Source: Candidatus Caribbeanibacter nitroreducens (lineage in GTDB: Bacteria > Gemmatimonadota > Gemmatimonadetes > Palauibacterales > Palauibacteraceae). From it: DNA of 46,640 nucleotides. Numbering within the stretch: position 1 is the first letter of the stretch; each line of letters opens with the position of its first letter. Position numbers and translations under genes: made by a program. The stretch is taken from NCBI GenBank assembly GCA_947581645.1, contig CANPVF010000165.1, positions 1 to 46,640 of the forward strand. Reading direction: 5' to 3'. The notes under the pieces were generated by a model. It searched no databases. It saw only the letters and a program-made list of their open reading frames with translations, and was not told the DNA's origin. Of this stretch, positions 40,670 to 46,640 are shown in pieces.

Positions 40670-41984
40670 AGTCGACCGGGACGCGCTCCAGAACCCGGCC
40701 CTCGCGTCCCTCGACGGCGCCCCCCTCGCCCAGCGAGAGGGCGTTGAAGAAGCGGGTCTCCGCCCGGGTGGCGTCCTCCTCGCTTCGGGCGTGGACCTCG
40801 GCCAGCTCGTCGCCCGGCTCGACGCGGTCCCCGGGACGCACGTGGATCCGGAATCCGACGGCAGGATCCACCTCCTCGCCCATGGTGCGCCGCCCCGCGC
40901 CCAGCTCCACGGCGGCCAGGCCCACCTCCCGGGCGTCGATCCCGCTCACCGTCCCGGAGTCCTCGGCGGTCACTGCCCGGCGCACGGGCGCCGACGGCAG
41001 CCGGTCGGGCTCGTCCATCACCCTCGGGTCTCCCCCCTGCCGCTCCACGATGCGGGCCATGCGGCCGGCGGCCGCCCCGCTGTCCAGGAGCTCCTCCAGC
41101 TCGTCCCGGGCAGCGGCCGCCGACGTCGACGGATCGGCGGCGGCCGCCAGCTCGCCTCCCAGGGCCAGGGTCACGTCCACCAGGTCCGAGCGGACGCCGC
41201 CCCGGAGGCAGCGGATGGCCTCCCGCGCCTCCAGCGCGTTCCCCACGGCGGGCCCGAGGGGCGACCGCATGTCGGTGAGCAGCGCCCGGCACCGGAGGCC
41301 GAGCTCGGTCCCCAGCTCGACGAGCGTGCGCGCGAGCCGGCGGGCCTCCTCCATGGTCTCCATGAATCCGCCGCGGCCCACCTTCACGTCCAGGACCAGC
41401 GCGTCCAGACCCTCCGCGGCCTTCTTGGAGATGATGCTCGAGGCAATGAGGGGCACGGACGGCACCGTCCCCGTCACGTCGCGCAGGGCGTAGAGGCGGC
41501 CGTCCAGCGGGGCCAGGTCGTCGGTCTGTCCCGCCAGGCCGCAGCCGAGGTCCCGGACGGCAGAGCGGAGCTCGTCCAGGTCCAGGTCCGTCCGGAAGCC
41601 GGGGATGGACTCGAGCTTGTCCAGGGTGCCGCCGGTGTGCCCGAGGCCGCGCCCGGAGATCATCGGCACCCGGAACCCGGCCTCGGCCAGCAGCGGAGCC
41701 AGGACGAGCGAGACGGTGTCGCCCACTCCGCCGGTGGAGTGCTTGTCCACGACAGCGGGCCCGTCCGTCCAATCGAGCTGAACCCCCGAGGCAAGGATGG
41801 CCCGGGTCAGCGTTCGGAGCTCGCCGTCGTCCAGGCCCCGGAAGTAGACGGCCATGAGGAAGGCCGCCATCTGGTAGTCCGCAACCTCGCCCGAGCCGTA
41901 GGCCGCGAGGAAGTCCCGGAGCACGTCGACGGGGAGGGAGGAGCCGTCCCGCTTGGCCTCGATGACCTCCGTCGGGAGGGTCAC
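40668..41984 (-). CDS. deoA: thymidine/pyrimidine-nucleoside phosphorylase
   Basis: The 438-residue protein has the family signature SGRGLGHTGGTLDKLESIPG, VVDKHSTGGVGDTVSLVLAP for phosphate binding, and IASSIISKKAAEGLDALVLD. The C-terminal domain (about 345-438, with GFRIHVRPGDRVEPGDELAEV) is the pyrimidine nucleoside phosphorylase tail. It splits thymidine, deoxyuridine or uridine to base and (deoxy)ribose-1-phosphate. Sequence does not separate DeoA from Pdp. The ATG at 41984 begins MTLPTEVIEAKRDG. It lies 46 bases after the lipoprotein gene, possibly co-transcribed with YtxH and the lipoprotein. Confidence 0.94.
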   Translation of the reverse strand: MTLPTEVIEAKRDGSSLPVDVLRDFLAAYGSGEVADYQMAAFLMAVYFRGLDDGELRTLTRAILASGVQLDWTDGPAVVDKHSTGGVGDTVSLVLAPLLAEAGFRVPMISGRGLGHTGGTLDKLESIPGFRTDLDLDELRSAVRDLGCGLAGQTDDLAPLDGRLYALRDVTGTVPSVPLIASSIISKKAAEGLDALVLDVKVGRGGFMETMEEARRLARTLVELGTELGLRCRALLTDMRSPLGPAVGNALEAREAIRCLRGGVRSDLVDVTLALGGELAAAADPSTSAAAARDELEELLDSGAAAGRMARIVERQGGDPRVMDEPDRLPSAPVRRAVTAEDSGTVSGIDAREVGLAAVELGAGRRTMGEEVDPAVGFRIHVRPGDRVEPGDELAEVHARSEEDATRAETRFFNALSLGEGGAVEGREGRVLERVPVD

Positions 41985-42030
41985 GACGTCGTTCGCCGGT
42001 CGGCCGGGGGTGGCGCGGCCGCGGCGGGTG

Positions 42031-42870
42031 CTACTGCGATCCCGGTCCGGTGCGGTCCGGCTCGCCGTCGCCGTCCTGGTCCGGGAAGGCGGATGTCGAG
42101 GCCTCGATCAGCTCCTCCGTCAGCCGCCCGGTGGTCTGACGGGGATCGAGCACGCTTCCGTCGGCGAGCTGATACCAGGAGGTGACGGTGGTGGACAGCG
42201 TGAGGTTGGTGGCGTTGGTCGACTCCGTGATGTCCAGACCCGGGGTGATGGTGAACTCCACGGTACCGGTGAGGTCCCGCGTCACGGTGAAGGGGGCGTC
42301 GTTGAAGCTCCCCTTCACGAGGATGCTCTGCCCCTCGAACTCCGGGAGGCTGTCCAGGAGGGCGCTGTCGGACGCCGACGCGGTGATGAGCCGGAAGGTC
42401 ACCCTGTCGTACAGGCCGACCCCCACCCTCGTCTCGAGCTGCGGCCGCGTCTCGCCGTCCAGAGGTATCGTGAACCCGGTGGCCCGGGACTGCAGCTGGG
42501 CACAGGCACTGTCTCCTCCGCACGCCTCGACGGTGCGCGGCGCCATCCGACCGTCGTCCACGAGAAGCGCCACGAAGTCGATGACCAGCGTGTCCCCGCC
42601 GGAGCCGCCCACCGTCACCGACCGGGACGCACCGGGTACGGAGAAAACTCCGGCGTCGGCGGTGACCCCGGACGGACCATCTCCCTGCCGGGAAGCCTGC
42701 ACCAGGGTGCGGCTCGACGTCGTCGAGACGGCCATCGGCACGCCCTGGCCCTCGTCCTCCGGACCGCTCAGCCCGCAACCCGCCAGCAGCACGGCGAGTC
42801 CCAGGGCCAGGGCGCCCGGTAGCCGGGAGCCTGCCCCGGCGTGCCCGTCAGCTGGTTCGCCGGACCGCAT
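42031..42870 (-). CDS. putative lipoprotein, DUF4382-like
   Basis: The 279-residue protein has a lipobox LLAGC (Cys32) after a hydrophobic run ALALGLAVLLAGC. The mature part includes VTVGGSGGDTLVIDFVALLV, EGQSILVKGSFNDAPFTVTRD and LDITESTNATNLTLS, beta-strand-rich and resembling the DUF4382-type fold. The C-terminus has FPDQDGDGEPDRTG, an acidic loop of calcium-binding kind. It should sit on the outer membrane or in the periplasm. The ATG at 42870 directly abuts the YtxH stop. Function is unknown. Confidence 0.8.
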   Translation of the reverse strand: MRSGEPADGHAGAGSRLPGALALGLAVLLAGCGLSGPEDEGQGVPMAVSTTSSRTLVQASRQGDGPSGVTADAGVFSVPGASRSVTVGGSGGDTLVIDFVALLVDDGRMAPRTVEACGGDSACAQLQSRATGFTIPLDGETRPQLETRVGVGLYDRVTFRLITASASDSALLDSLPEFEGQSILVKGSFNDAPFTVTRDLTGTVEFTITPGLDITESTNATNLTLSTTVTSWYQLADGSVLDPRQTTGRLTEELIEASTSAFPDQDGDGEPDRTGPGSQ

Positions 42871-43173
42871 TCAGCGGCCCATCCGGCTGCGGCCTTCCTC
42901 GACCCCGCGCTTCACGCCCCGGGAGATGCGCTCGCCGGACTCCTCGGCCTTCTGCCGGACGTCGCGCGCGGCGCGCCGCGCGTCCTCGCGAGCGTGATCC
43001 ACCTTCTCCTCCGCCCGCTCCGCCAGGTCCTCGGCGGAACGCCGGATCTTGCCCCGGGTCCGACGGCCGGACTGGGGAGCGTACATCAGAGCCACGCCCG
43101 CTCCGACGAGCGCGCCGAACGCGGCGCCCGCCACGAACATCCCGATCTCTCTAGCGTCCTGGTCGTCAGCCAT
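42871..43173 (-). CDS. YtxH-domain membrane protein
   Basis: The 100-residue protein carries one N-terminal helix, IGMFVAGAAFGALVGAGVAL, followed by the YtxH signature MYAPQSGRRTRGKIR. Then comes a charged amphipathic helix rich in Ala, Arg and Glu (about 45-95). YtxH proteins are small stress-associated envelope proteins of unsettled function. It is first in a minus-strand unit with the lipoprotein and probably deoA. Confidence 0.9.
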   Translation of the reverse strand: MADDQDAREIGMFVAGAAFGALVGAGVALMYAPQSGRRTRGKIRRSAEDLAERAEEKVDHAREDARRAARDVRQKAEESGERISRGVKRGVEEGRSRMGR

Positions 43174-43433
43174 CGTCTCCTCCCGGTGCGATCACAGGCG
43201 AACGGTGCAGTCGTCTCGGCGACGATCGGAGAGTCCTCGAGTCGCAAGGAGCGTACCCTGTTCTGGGGGCTCCGGTCCCGACCCGGCCGGCGCGCGACCG
43301 GGCCCCGACGGAGCCGCGACGGAGCCGCAACGACGCTTGTCGCCGGGGGAGAGCCGATCTAGCTTTCCGCGCCGACGGTACGGAGTCTCCGGCCCGGCGG
43401 CGCCCCGATCCCCCGCCACTCGATCCCGTCTCC

Positions 43434-44021
43434 ATGGACCACGCCTCCACCCCAGCGAGCGAACGTGACGCGGCTGATTCCGCGAGGGCGCGCACGGCCG
43501 ACGAGATCCGACTCCCGGCTGATGCCCTGCGGCGTCTCTCGCGTCTCTGCGACGAGCTCGGAACCGGAAGCGTCGCCGTCCTGCGGGAGGCGGGGCGGGC
43601 CGCGGGCCGGAGCCTCGTGGCGACCCTTCCGGGGAGCGACGCCGCGCCGCAGCTGGACGTCGACCGTTTCTGGACGGGACTCGGCGGGGCCGCCGAGGAC
43701 GCCGGCTACGGCCGCGTGGAGTACCGGGTCCTCGAGGCCGACGTGGGCGAGGTCGAGCTGCGGCACTCGCCGGAGGCGGGCGCCGACGGGCCCGGGGGCG
43801 GCCTCCCTCCGGGAGGATGTCATTTCGCCGCCGGGTGGATCGGAGGGGCTCTGAGCGCTGCCGCCGGCGAGCCGGTGGCGGTCCTCGAGGTGCAGTGCGC
43901 CGCCGAGGACGATGCCGCCGCCTGCCGCTTTCTCGTGGGGGAGGAGAGCCGGCTGGAGGAGATCAGGCGCACGCTCCGGGCGGGGGGCCGGACCGTGGAC
44001 GAGGCCCTGGCGGACCGCTGA
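43434..44021 (+). CDS. V4R (4-vinyl reductase)-domain protein
   Basis: The 195-residue soluble protein matches the V4R domain in GGCHFAAGWIGGALSAAAGE and VLEVQCAAEDDAAACRFLVG. The latter carries the cysteine pair typical of the family's zinc or ligand site. V4R domains bind small hydrophobic ligands or tetrapyrroles and often sense aromatic compounds. The N-terminal half (about 24-75, LPADALRRLSRLCDELGT) is helical, as in V4R proteins of sensor type. ATG 43434 starts MDHASTPASERD. Its stop overlaps ruvX by four bases (CTGA), so it is translated with a DNA-repair gene, with no obvious functional link. Confidence 0.83.
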   Translation: MDHASTPASERDAADSARARTADEIRLPADALRRLSRLCDELGTGSVAVLREAGRAAGRSLVATLPGSDAAPQLDVDRFWTGLGGAAEDAGYGRVEYRVLEADVGEVELRHSPEAGADGPGGGLPPGGCHFAAGWIGGALSAAAGEPVAVLEVQCAAEDDAAACRFLVGEESRLEEIRRTLRAGGRTVDEALADR

Positions 44022-44446
44022 CCTCCGGACGGATCGCCGCGGTCGACTACGGCCGACGTCGCATCGGAGTCGCCGCCTCCGACCCCACCGGCACCATCGT
44101 CACCCCCCGGGCCGCCGTCGAGAACGAGGACCCTCCCGTGGAGCCCCCCGAGGAGCTCCTGCGCGTGCTGCGGGAGATCGAACCCGTCGAGATCGTCGTG
44201 GGTATCCCTCTCGAGATGAACGGAACGAGCGGCGCGATGGCGGACGAGGTCCGCGAATTCGCCGAGAACCTACGAAGCAGCCTCGAGGTGCCCGTCACCG
44301 AGTGGGACGAGCGACTCACGACCGAGCAGGCCCGGGACTTCCTCCGGGAGGGGGGAACGAGCCCCACGCGGCGGGGCCGGGAGAAGGGGCGCCTGGACCG
44401 CGCCGCGGCCGCCGTCCTCCTGCGGCGCTACCTGGGCGCACGGTGA
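44018..44446 (+). CDS. ruvX: Holliday junction resolvase-like protein RuvX/YqgF (CTG start)
   Basis: The 142-residue protein has the RNase H-like core. The first Asp is in AAVDYGRRRIGVAASD, the second acidic residue in TEWDERLTTEQARDFL, and the last Asp in EKGRLDRAAAAVLL. VVGIPLEMNGTSG is the YqgF signature. It is implicated in recombination and in pre-16S rRNA end processing. Family members begin about eight residues before DYG. Only CTG 44018 fits, overlapping the upstream stop as CTGA; no ATG, GTG or TTG exists in frame there. Its own stop overlaps the mltG start (GTGA). Confidence 0.92.
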   Translation: MTSGRIAAVDYGRRRIGVAASDPTGTIVTPRAAVENEDPPVEPPEELLRVLREIEPVEIVVGIPLEMNGTSGAMADEVREFAENLRSSLEVPVTEWDERLTTEQARDFLREGGTSPTRRGREKGRLDRAAAAVLLRRYLGAR

Positions 44447-45423
44447 CGCCCGGAAGCCGCGGCTCAGCGGTCGCGGCGATCCTCGCCGCGCTGCTCCTGG
44501 TCCTGCCCGCCTGCGGCGGGGGCGGGGACCAGACCGTCGAGATCACGGTGGACGCCGGCTCCAGCGCCCGGCAGGTGGCCGAGCGACTGCAGGACGCGGG
44601 CCTGGTCGAACATCCGCGGATCTTCACCCTCTACGCGCGCCTCCGGGGAGCCGGATCCGGGCTGAAATCGGGCCAGTACCGGCTGCGGAAGAACGCCAGC
44701 TGGGAGGAGCTGCTCGACGCCCTGCGGTCGGGCCGTGTCGTCACGCACCCGGTGACGATCCCCCCGGGCTTCACCGTCCGCCAGATCGCCCCCCGTGTGG
44801 CCGACGTCGCCGGCGTCCCGGCGGACTCGGTGCTGGCGCTGGCCCGTGACTCCTCCCTGGCCGCGGAGCTCGGCGTCCCGGGTCCGCACCTGGAGGGCTA
44901 TCTCTTTCCGGAGACCTACCGCTTCGCGGCGGGGATCTCTCCGCGGGAGGCCCTGGCGGCCATGGCGCGTCGCTACCGCGAGTTCTGGGGACCCGGCGAG
45001 CGGGCGCGGCTCGACTCGCTGGACCTGACCGAGCGCGAGGTCGTCACCCTGGCCAGCATCGTCGAGCGCGAGGCCCGTGTGGCCGGCGAGCGCCCGGTCA
45101 TCGCCGGGGTGTACGCGAACCGCCTCGAGGAGGGAATGCGCCTGCAGGCCGATCCCACGGTGCAGTATCTCCTGGACCGGCCGAAGGAGCGGCTCCTGTA
45201 CGCCGACATCGAGCGGGTCGGGGACGACCCCTACAACACGTACACGCACGCCGGCCTCCCGCCCGGGCCCATCGCCTCGCCGGGGGCCGCCTCCCTCCGC
45301 GCCGCCCTGAACCCCGCGGACGTCCCCTACCTGTACTTCGTGGCCCGGCCCGACGGGACCCACATCTTCACGAGAACGCGGGAGGAGCACGTCGCCGCCA
45401 AGGAGCGGGTGCGACAGCCCTGA
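44443..45423 (+). CDS. mltG: endolytic transglycosylase MltG
   Basis: The 326-residue protein is MltG/YceG: the LysM-like N-part (SARQVAERLQDAGLV and LKSGQYRLRKN) is followed by the catalytic domain with LEGYLFPETYRF, the Glu in LASIVEREA, LQADPTVQYLL and NTYTHAGLPPGPIASPG. It cuts nascent peptidoglycan strands, acting as terminase at the inner membrane. Unusually the N-terminus ends in LVLPACGGGG, a lipobox, so a lipid anchor may replace the usual transmembrane helix. The start is GTG 44443 inside the ruvX stop. It ends on the thiE start (TGATG). Confidence 0.94.
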   Translation: MTPGSRGSAVAAILAALLLVLPACGGGGDQTVEITVDAGSSARQVAERLQDAGLVEHPRIFTLYARLRGAGSGLKSGQYRLRKNASWEELLDALRSGRVVTHPVTIPPGFTVRQIAPRVADVAGVPADSVLALARDSSLAAELGVPGPHLEGYLFPETYRFAAGISPREALAAMARRYREFWGPGERARLDSLDLTEREVVTLASIVEREARVAGERPVIAGVYANRLEEGMRLQADPTVQYLLDRPKERLLYADIERVGDDPYNTYTHAGLPPGPIASPGAASLRAALNPADVPYLYFVARPDGTHIFTRTREEHVAAKERVRQP

Positions 45424-46064
45424 TGGAGATTCCGACCCTGGCCGACCGGCTCGAGCTGATGATCGTCACCTCCCCCCGACCCCGGTGCGGCCAGCCGCTC
45501 CGGGACGTGGTGGACGAGTGCCTGGAGGCCGGGGCCACCGCCGTGGAGCTCCGGGACGAGGAGGCCACCAGCCGCGAGCTCTACGGCCGGGCCCGGGAGC
45601 TCGTGCCCGTCGTCCGCCGGCACGGGGCCCTCTTCCTGGTGAACGACCGCCTGGACGTCGCCCGCGCGGTGGTGGCCGACGGCGTGCACCTGGGGCCGGA
45701 GGACCCGCCGCTGGCCGACGTGCGGCGCCGGGTCCCCGACGACTTCGTCCTCGGGTACTCCACCGACGACCCGGCGGAGGCCCGGCGGGCGGCCGAGGAC
45801 GGCGCGGACTACCTGGGGGTGGGGGCGGTGTACGGGACCGCCACCAAGGCCGACGCCGCCGACGAGCGGATCGGCCCGGACCGGGTGGCCGAGGTCCTGG
45901 AGGCGGCGGGGCTCCCGGGCGTGGGGATCGGCGGCATCGACGAGAGCAATGCCGGTGACGTGGCGGCCCGGGGCGCCGGCATCGCCGTCTCCAGCGCCGT
46001 CATGGACGCCCCGCGTCCCGCCGAGGCCGTGCGCCGTCTGCGGGAGGCGATCGCCGGGTCCTGA
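45423..46064 (+). CDS. thiE: thiamine-phosphate synthase-like protein
   Basis: The 213-residue TIM-barrel protein has ThiE motifs: ATAVELRDEEA, LFLVNDRLDVARAVVADGVHLG, LGYSTDDPAEARRAAEDGAD, YLGVGAVYGTATKADA, and GIGGIDESNAGD. It should join HMP pyrophosphate and thiazole phosphate. The usual YST-H-S pair reads YSTDDP, a minor variation; TenI-type paralogs also exist, so a thiazole tautomerase is possible. The ATG at 45423 shares its A with the mltG stop. No TPP riboswitch is seen upstream because the gene is inside the coupled run. Confidence 0.88.
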   Translation: MEIPTLADRLELMIVTSPRPRCGQPLRDVVDECLEAGATAVELRDEEATSRELYGRARELVPVVRRHGALFLVNDRLDVARAVVADGVHLGPEDPPLADVRRRVPDDFVLGYSTDDPAEARRAAEDGADYLGVGAVYGTATKADAADERIGPDRVAEVLEAAGLPGVGIGGIDESNAGDVAARGAGIAVSSAVMDAPRPAEAVRRLREAIAGS

Positions 46065-46120
46065 TCTCGCCGGACACGATGTCACCGCGCGTTCGCCCGG
46101 TCGCCGCGCCGTCGCCGGAC

Positions 46121-46136
46121 CGTCTCCGCGGAGACG
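46121..46136. repeat. 16-bp perfect palindrome, copy 2
   Basis: CGTCTCCGCGGAGACG is identical to the palindrome at 2409-2424. It lies in the 118-base gap between thiE and the small gene at 46183, about 57 bases after the thiE stop. No U-run follows, so it looks more like a protein-binding site than an intrinsic terminator. Confidence 0.6.
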
Positions 46137-46182
46137 CCCTCCACAACATTTCCTCCACAGCCCGGTACAGGTCTCCGTCACC

Positions 46183-46473
46183 ATGACCGGACCACACCAC
46201 GTGCCACGCAAGCTCTGGATGCTCTACCGCGTCCGCCCCCCGGCGCAGCAGGGGACCGGCGCGTCGACGGCGGCCGCCCGCCGGGAGCGGGTGCGGGCGT
46301 GCCGGACCCCGGAGGGGGCGAAAAAGGCCGCCGAGTCGGACCTGTCCCGACGCTCGACCGACGGCGCCCCGGTGGAGGCGCTCCGCTGGGAGCGGTGGAA
46401 CGGCCGCCTGGTCTCCGAGGAACGGGACGGCGTGGCGTACACGGTGGAGCGCTACGACGTGCTGGAGAACTGA
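46183..46473 (+). CDS. small hypothetical protein
   Basis: The 96-residue frame starts at ATG 46183 and is highly basic at its centre (AAARRERVRACRTPEG) and acidic at the C-terminus (YTVERYDVLEN). It has no signal sequence or membrane segment. The aromatic beta-type pattern of its last third (LRWERWNGRLVSEERDGVAY) looks protein-like. A hairpin follows 31 bases after the stop. The SD is weak (ACAGG about 11 bases upstream), so I rate the start as uncertain. No family is recognised. Confidence 0.6.
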   Translation: MTGPHHVPRKLWMLYRVRPPAQQGTGASTAAARRERVRACRTPEGAKKAAESDLSRRSTDGAPVEALRWERWNGRLVSEERDGVAYTVERYDVLEN

Positions 46474-46504
46474 GTCCGGCGCCGCCGTCCACCCCACAAC
46501 AGAA

Positions 46505-46550
46505 GAACCCCCCGGGACCGTGGAGCGCATGCTCCCGGATCGGGGGGTTC
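46505..46550. terminator. long nested hairpin, bidirectional terminator candidate
   Basis: GAACCCCCCG (46505-46514) pairs perfectly with CGGGGGGTTC (46541-46550). Within the 26-base loop GGAGC and GCTCC form a second hairpin around GCAT. It closes the plus-strand unit ending at 46473. On the minus strand the outer stem is followed by TTCTTCTGTTGT, a U-rich tract, which would also stop a transcript coming from the right. Confidence 0.65.
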
Positions 46551-46640
46551 GGTATGTAACTGGAGTGGGCGAGACGGTGGTGTGGTGTCGTGTCGTCTCG
46601 GGTGTGGGTGTGTGGTGGGTCGGGGTGTGAGGTCGAGCCG
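46551..46640. other. GT-rich tract with G-quadruplex potential at window edge
   Basis: From about 46575 to the edge the plus strand is almost only G and T, with GGG at 46600-46602, 46606-46608 and 46617-46619, and GGGG at 46622-46625. The loops are short (3, 8 and 2 bases), so a G-quadruplex is plausible. No coding frame is visible. It probably leads into the next gene's promoter region. Confidence 0.4.

Noticed and set aside
43307-43328. Two tandem copies of GACGGAGCCGC upstream of the V4R gene
   Set aside because: Only two 11-bp units in a GC-rich region; could be chance and no regulator site is recognisable.
43817-44017. Longer N-terminal extension of RuvX
   Set aside because: The extension lies inside the V4R gene in another frame and is Arg/Gly-rich shadow sequence; the family begins close to the DYG motif.
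1-46640. CRISPR arrays, insertion sequences, rRNA, riboswitches, toxin-antitoxin or defence systems
   Set aside because: I looked on both strands and saw no regularly spaced repeats, transposase motifs, rRNA signatures, known aptamer cores or defence-gene motifs.

Overview
The window is a high-GC bacterial chromosome segment with densely packed genes. The gene content points to Gemmatimonadota. It has a SusC/SusD outer-membrane pair in a very GC-rich background, many lipoproteins with [L/A/V]xxC lipoboxes, TPR proteins, a membrane-anchored TolB-like protein of the 'ELRRRNVYxVAA' type, and GTG starts after AGGAGG-like Shine-Dalgarno sites. Many proteins are strongly acidic, which would suit a salt-tolerant lineage, but that is only inference. 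The phylum call rests on family recognition, not on a tree.

Layout. 1-2360: accessory-looking edge with a truncated TolB-like regulator, a secreted cupredoxin-like protein, and a phage terminase small-subunit (Nu1-like) remnant lying against the 3' end of tRNA-Arg(UCG). 2360-8890 (minus strand): metabolic cluster of sugar nucleotidyltransferase, homocitrate/isopropylmalate synthase-like enzyme, isocitrate-type dehydrogenase and glutaryl-CoA dehydrogenase, with two exported proteins and a zinc-ribbon membrane protein between them. 9150-11850: DUF1499 protein, glutamate/dicarboxylate symporter, lipoprotein. 11880-18110 (minus strand): a long, tightly coupled run of a PTPS-II type 6-pyruvoyl-tetrahydropterin synthase, FolE and a short-chain reductase (candidate tetrahydrobiopterin pathway), then a Trm112-like protein, small membrane protein, TPR protein, long-chain acyl-CoA ligase, CutA and TPR protein. 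18320-23080 (plus strand): metal-uptake locus of ZIP-like carrier, small His/Cys exported protein behind a leaderless-type promoter, outer-membrane porin, ZnuA-like binding protein and ZnuB-like permease, with no ATPase gene.

23140-31720 (minus strand): NhaC-type antiporter with an apparent ATA start, a NYN-LOTUS-LOTUS-HhH RNA-associated protein, acyl-CoA synthetase, AroB, HExxH lipoprotein and FolK. 31750-36750 (minus strand): SusC/SusD pair closed by a strong intrinsic terminator. 37000-46640: housekeeping genes tyrS, a PBP1A, thymidine phosphorylase, lipoprotein and YtxH protein, then a plus-strand coupled string V4R protein-ruvX-mltG-thiE and a small hypothetical gene. The window closes on a long hairpin followed by a GT-rich tract.

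Most informative signals: the putative three-enzyme BH4 operon, the NYN/LOTUS protein, the ATPase-less metal locus, several non-ATG/GTG/TTG starts fixed by overlap or SD position, the phage remnant at tRNA-Arg, and an identical 16-bp palindrome in two distant intergenic regions. No CRISPR array, insertion sequence, rRNA or recognisable defence island was seen.
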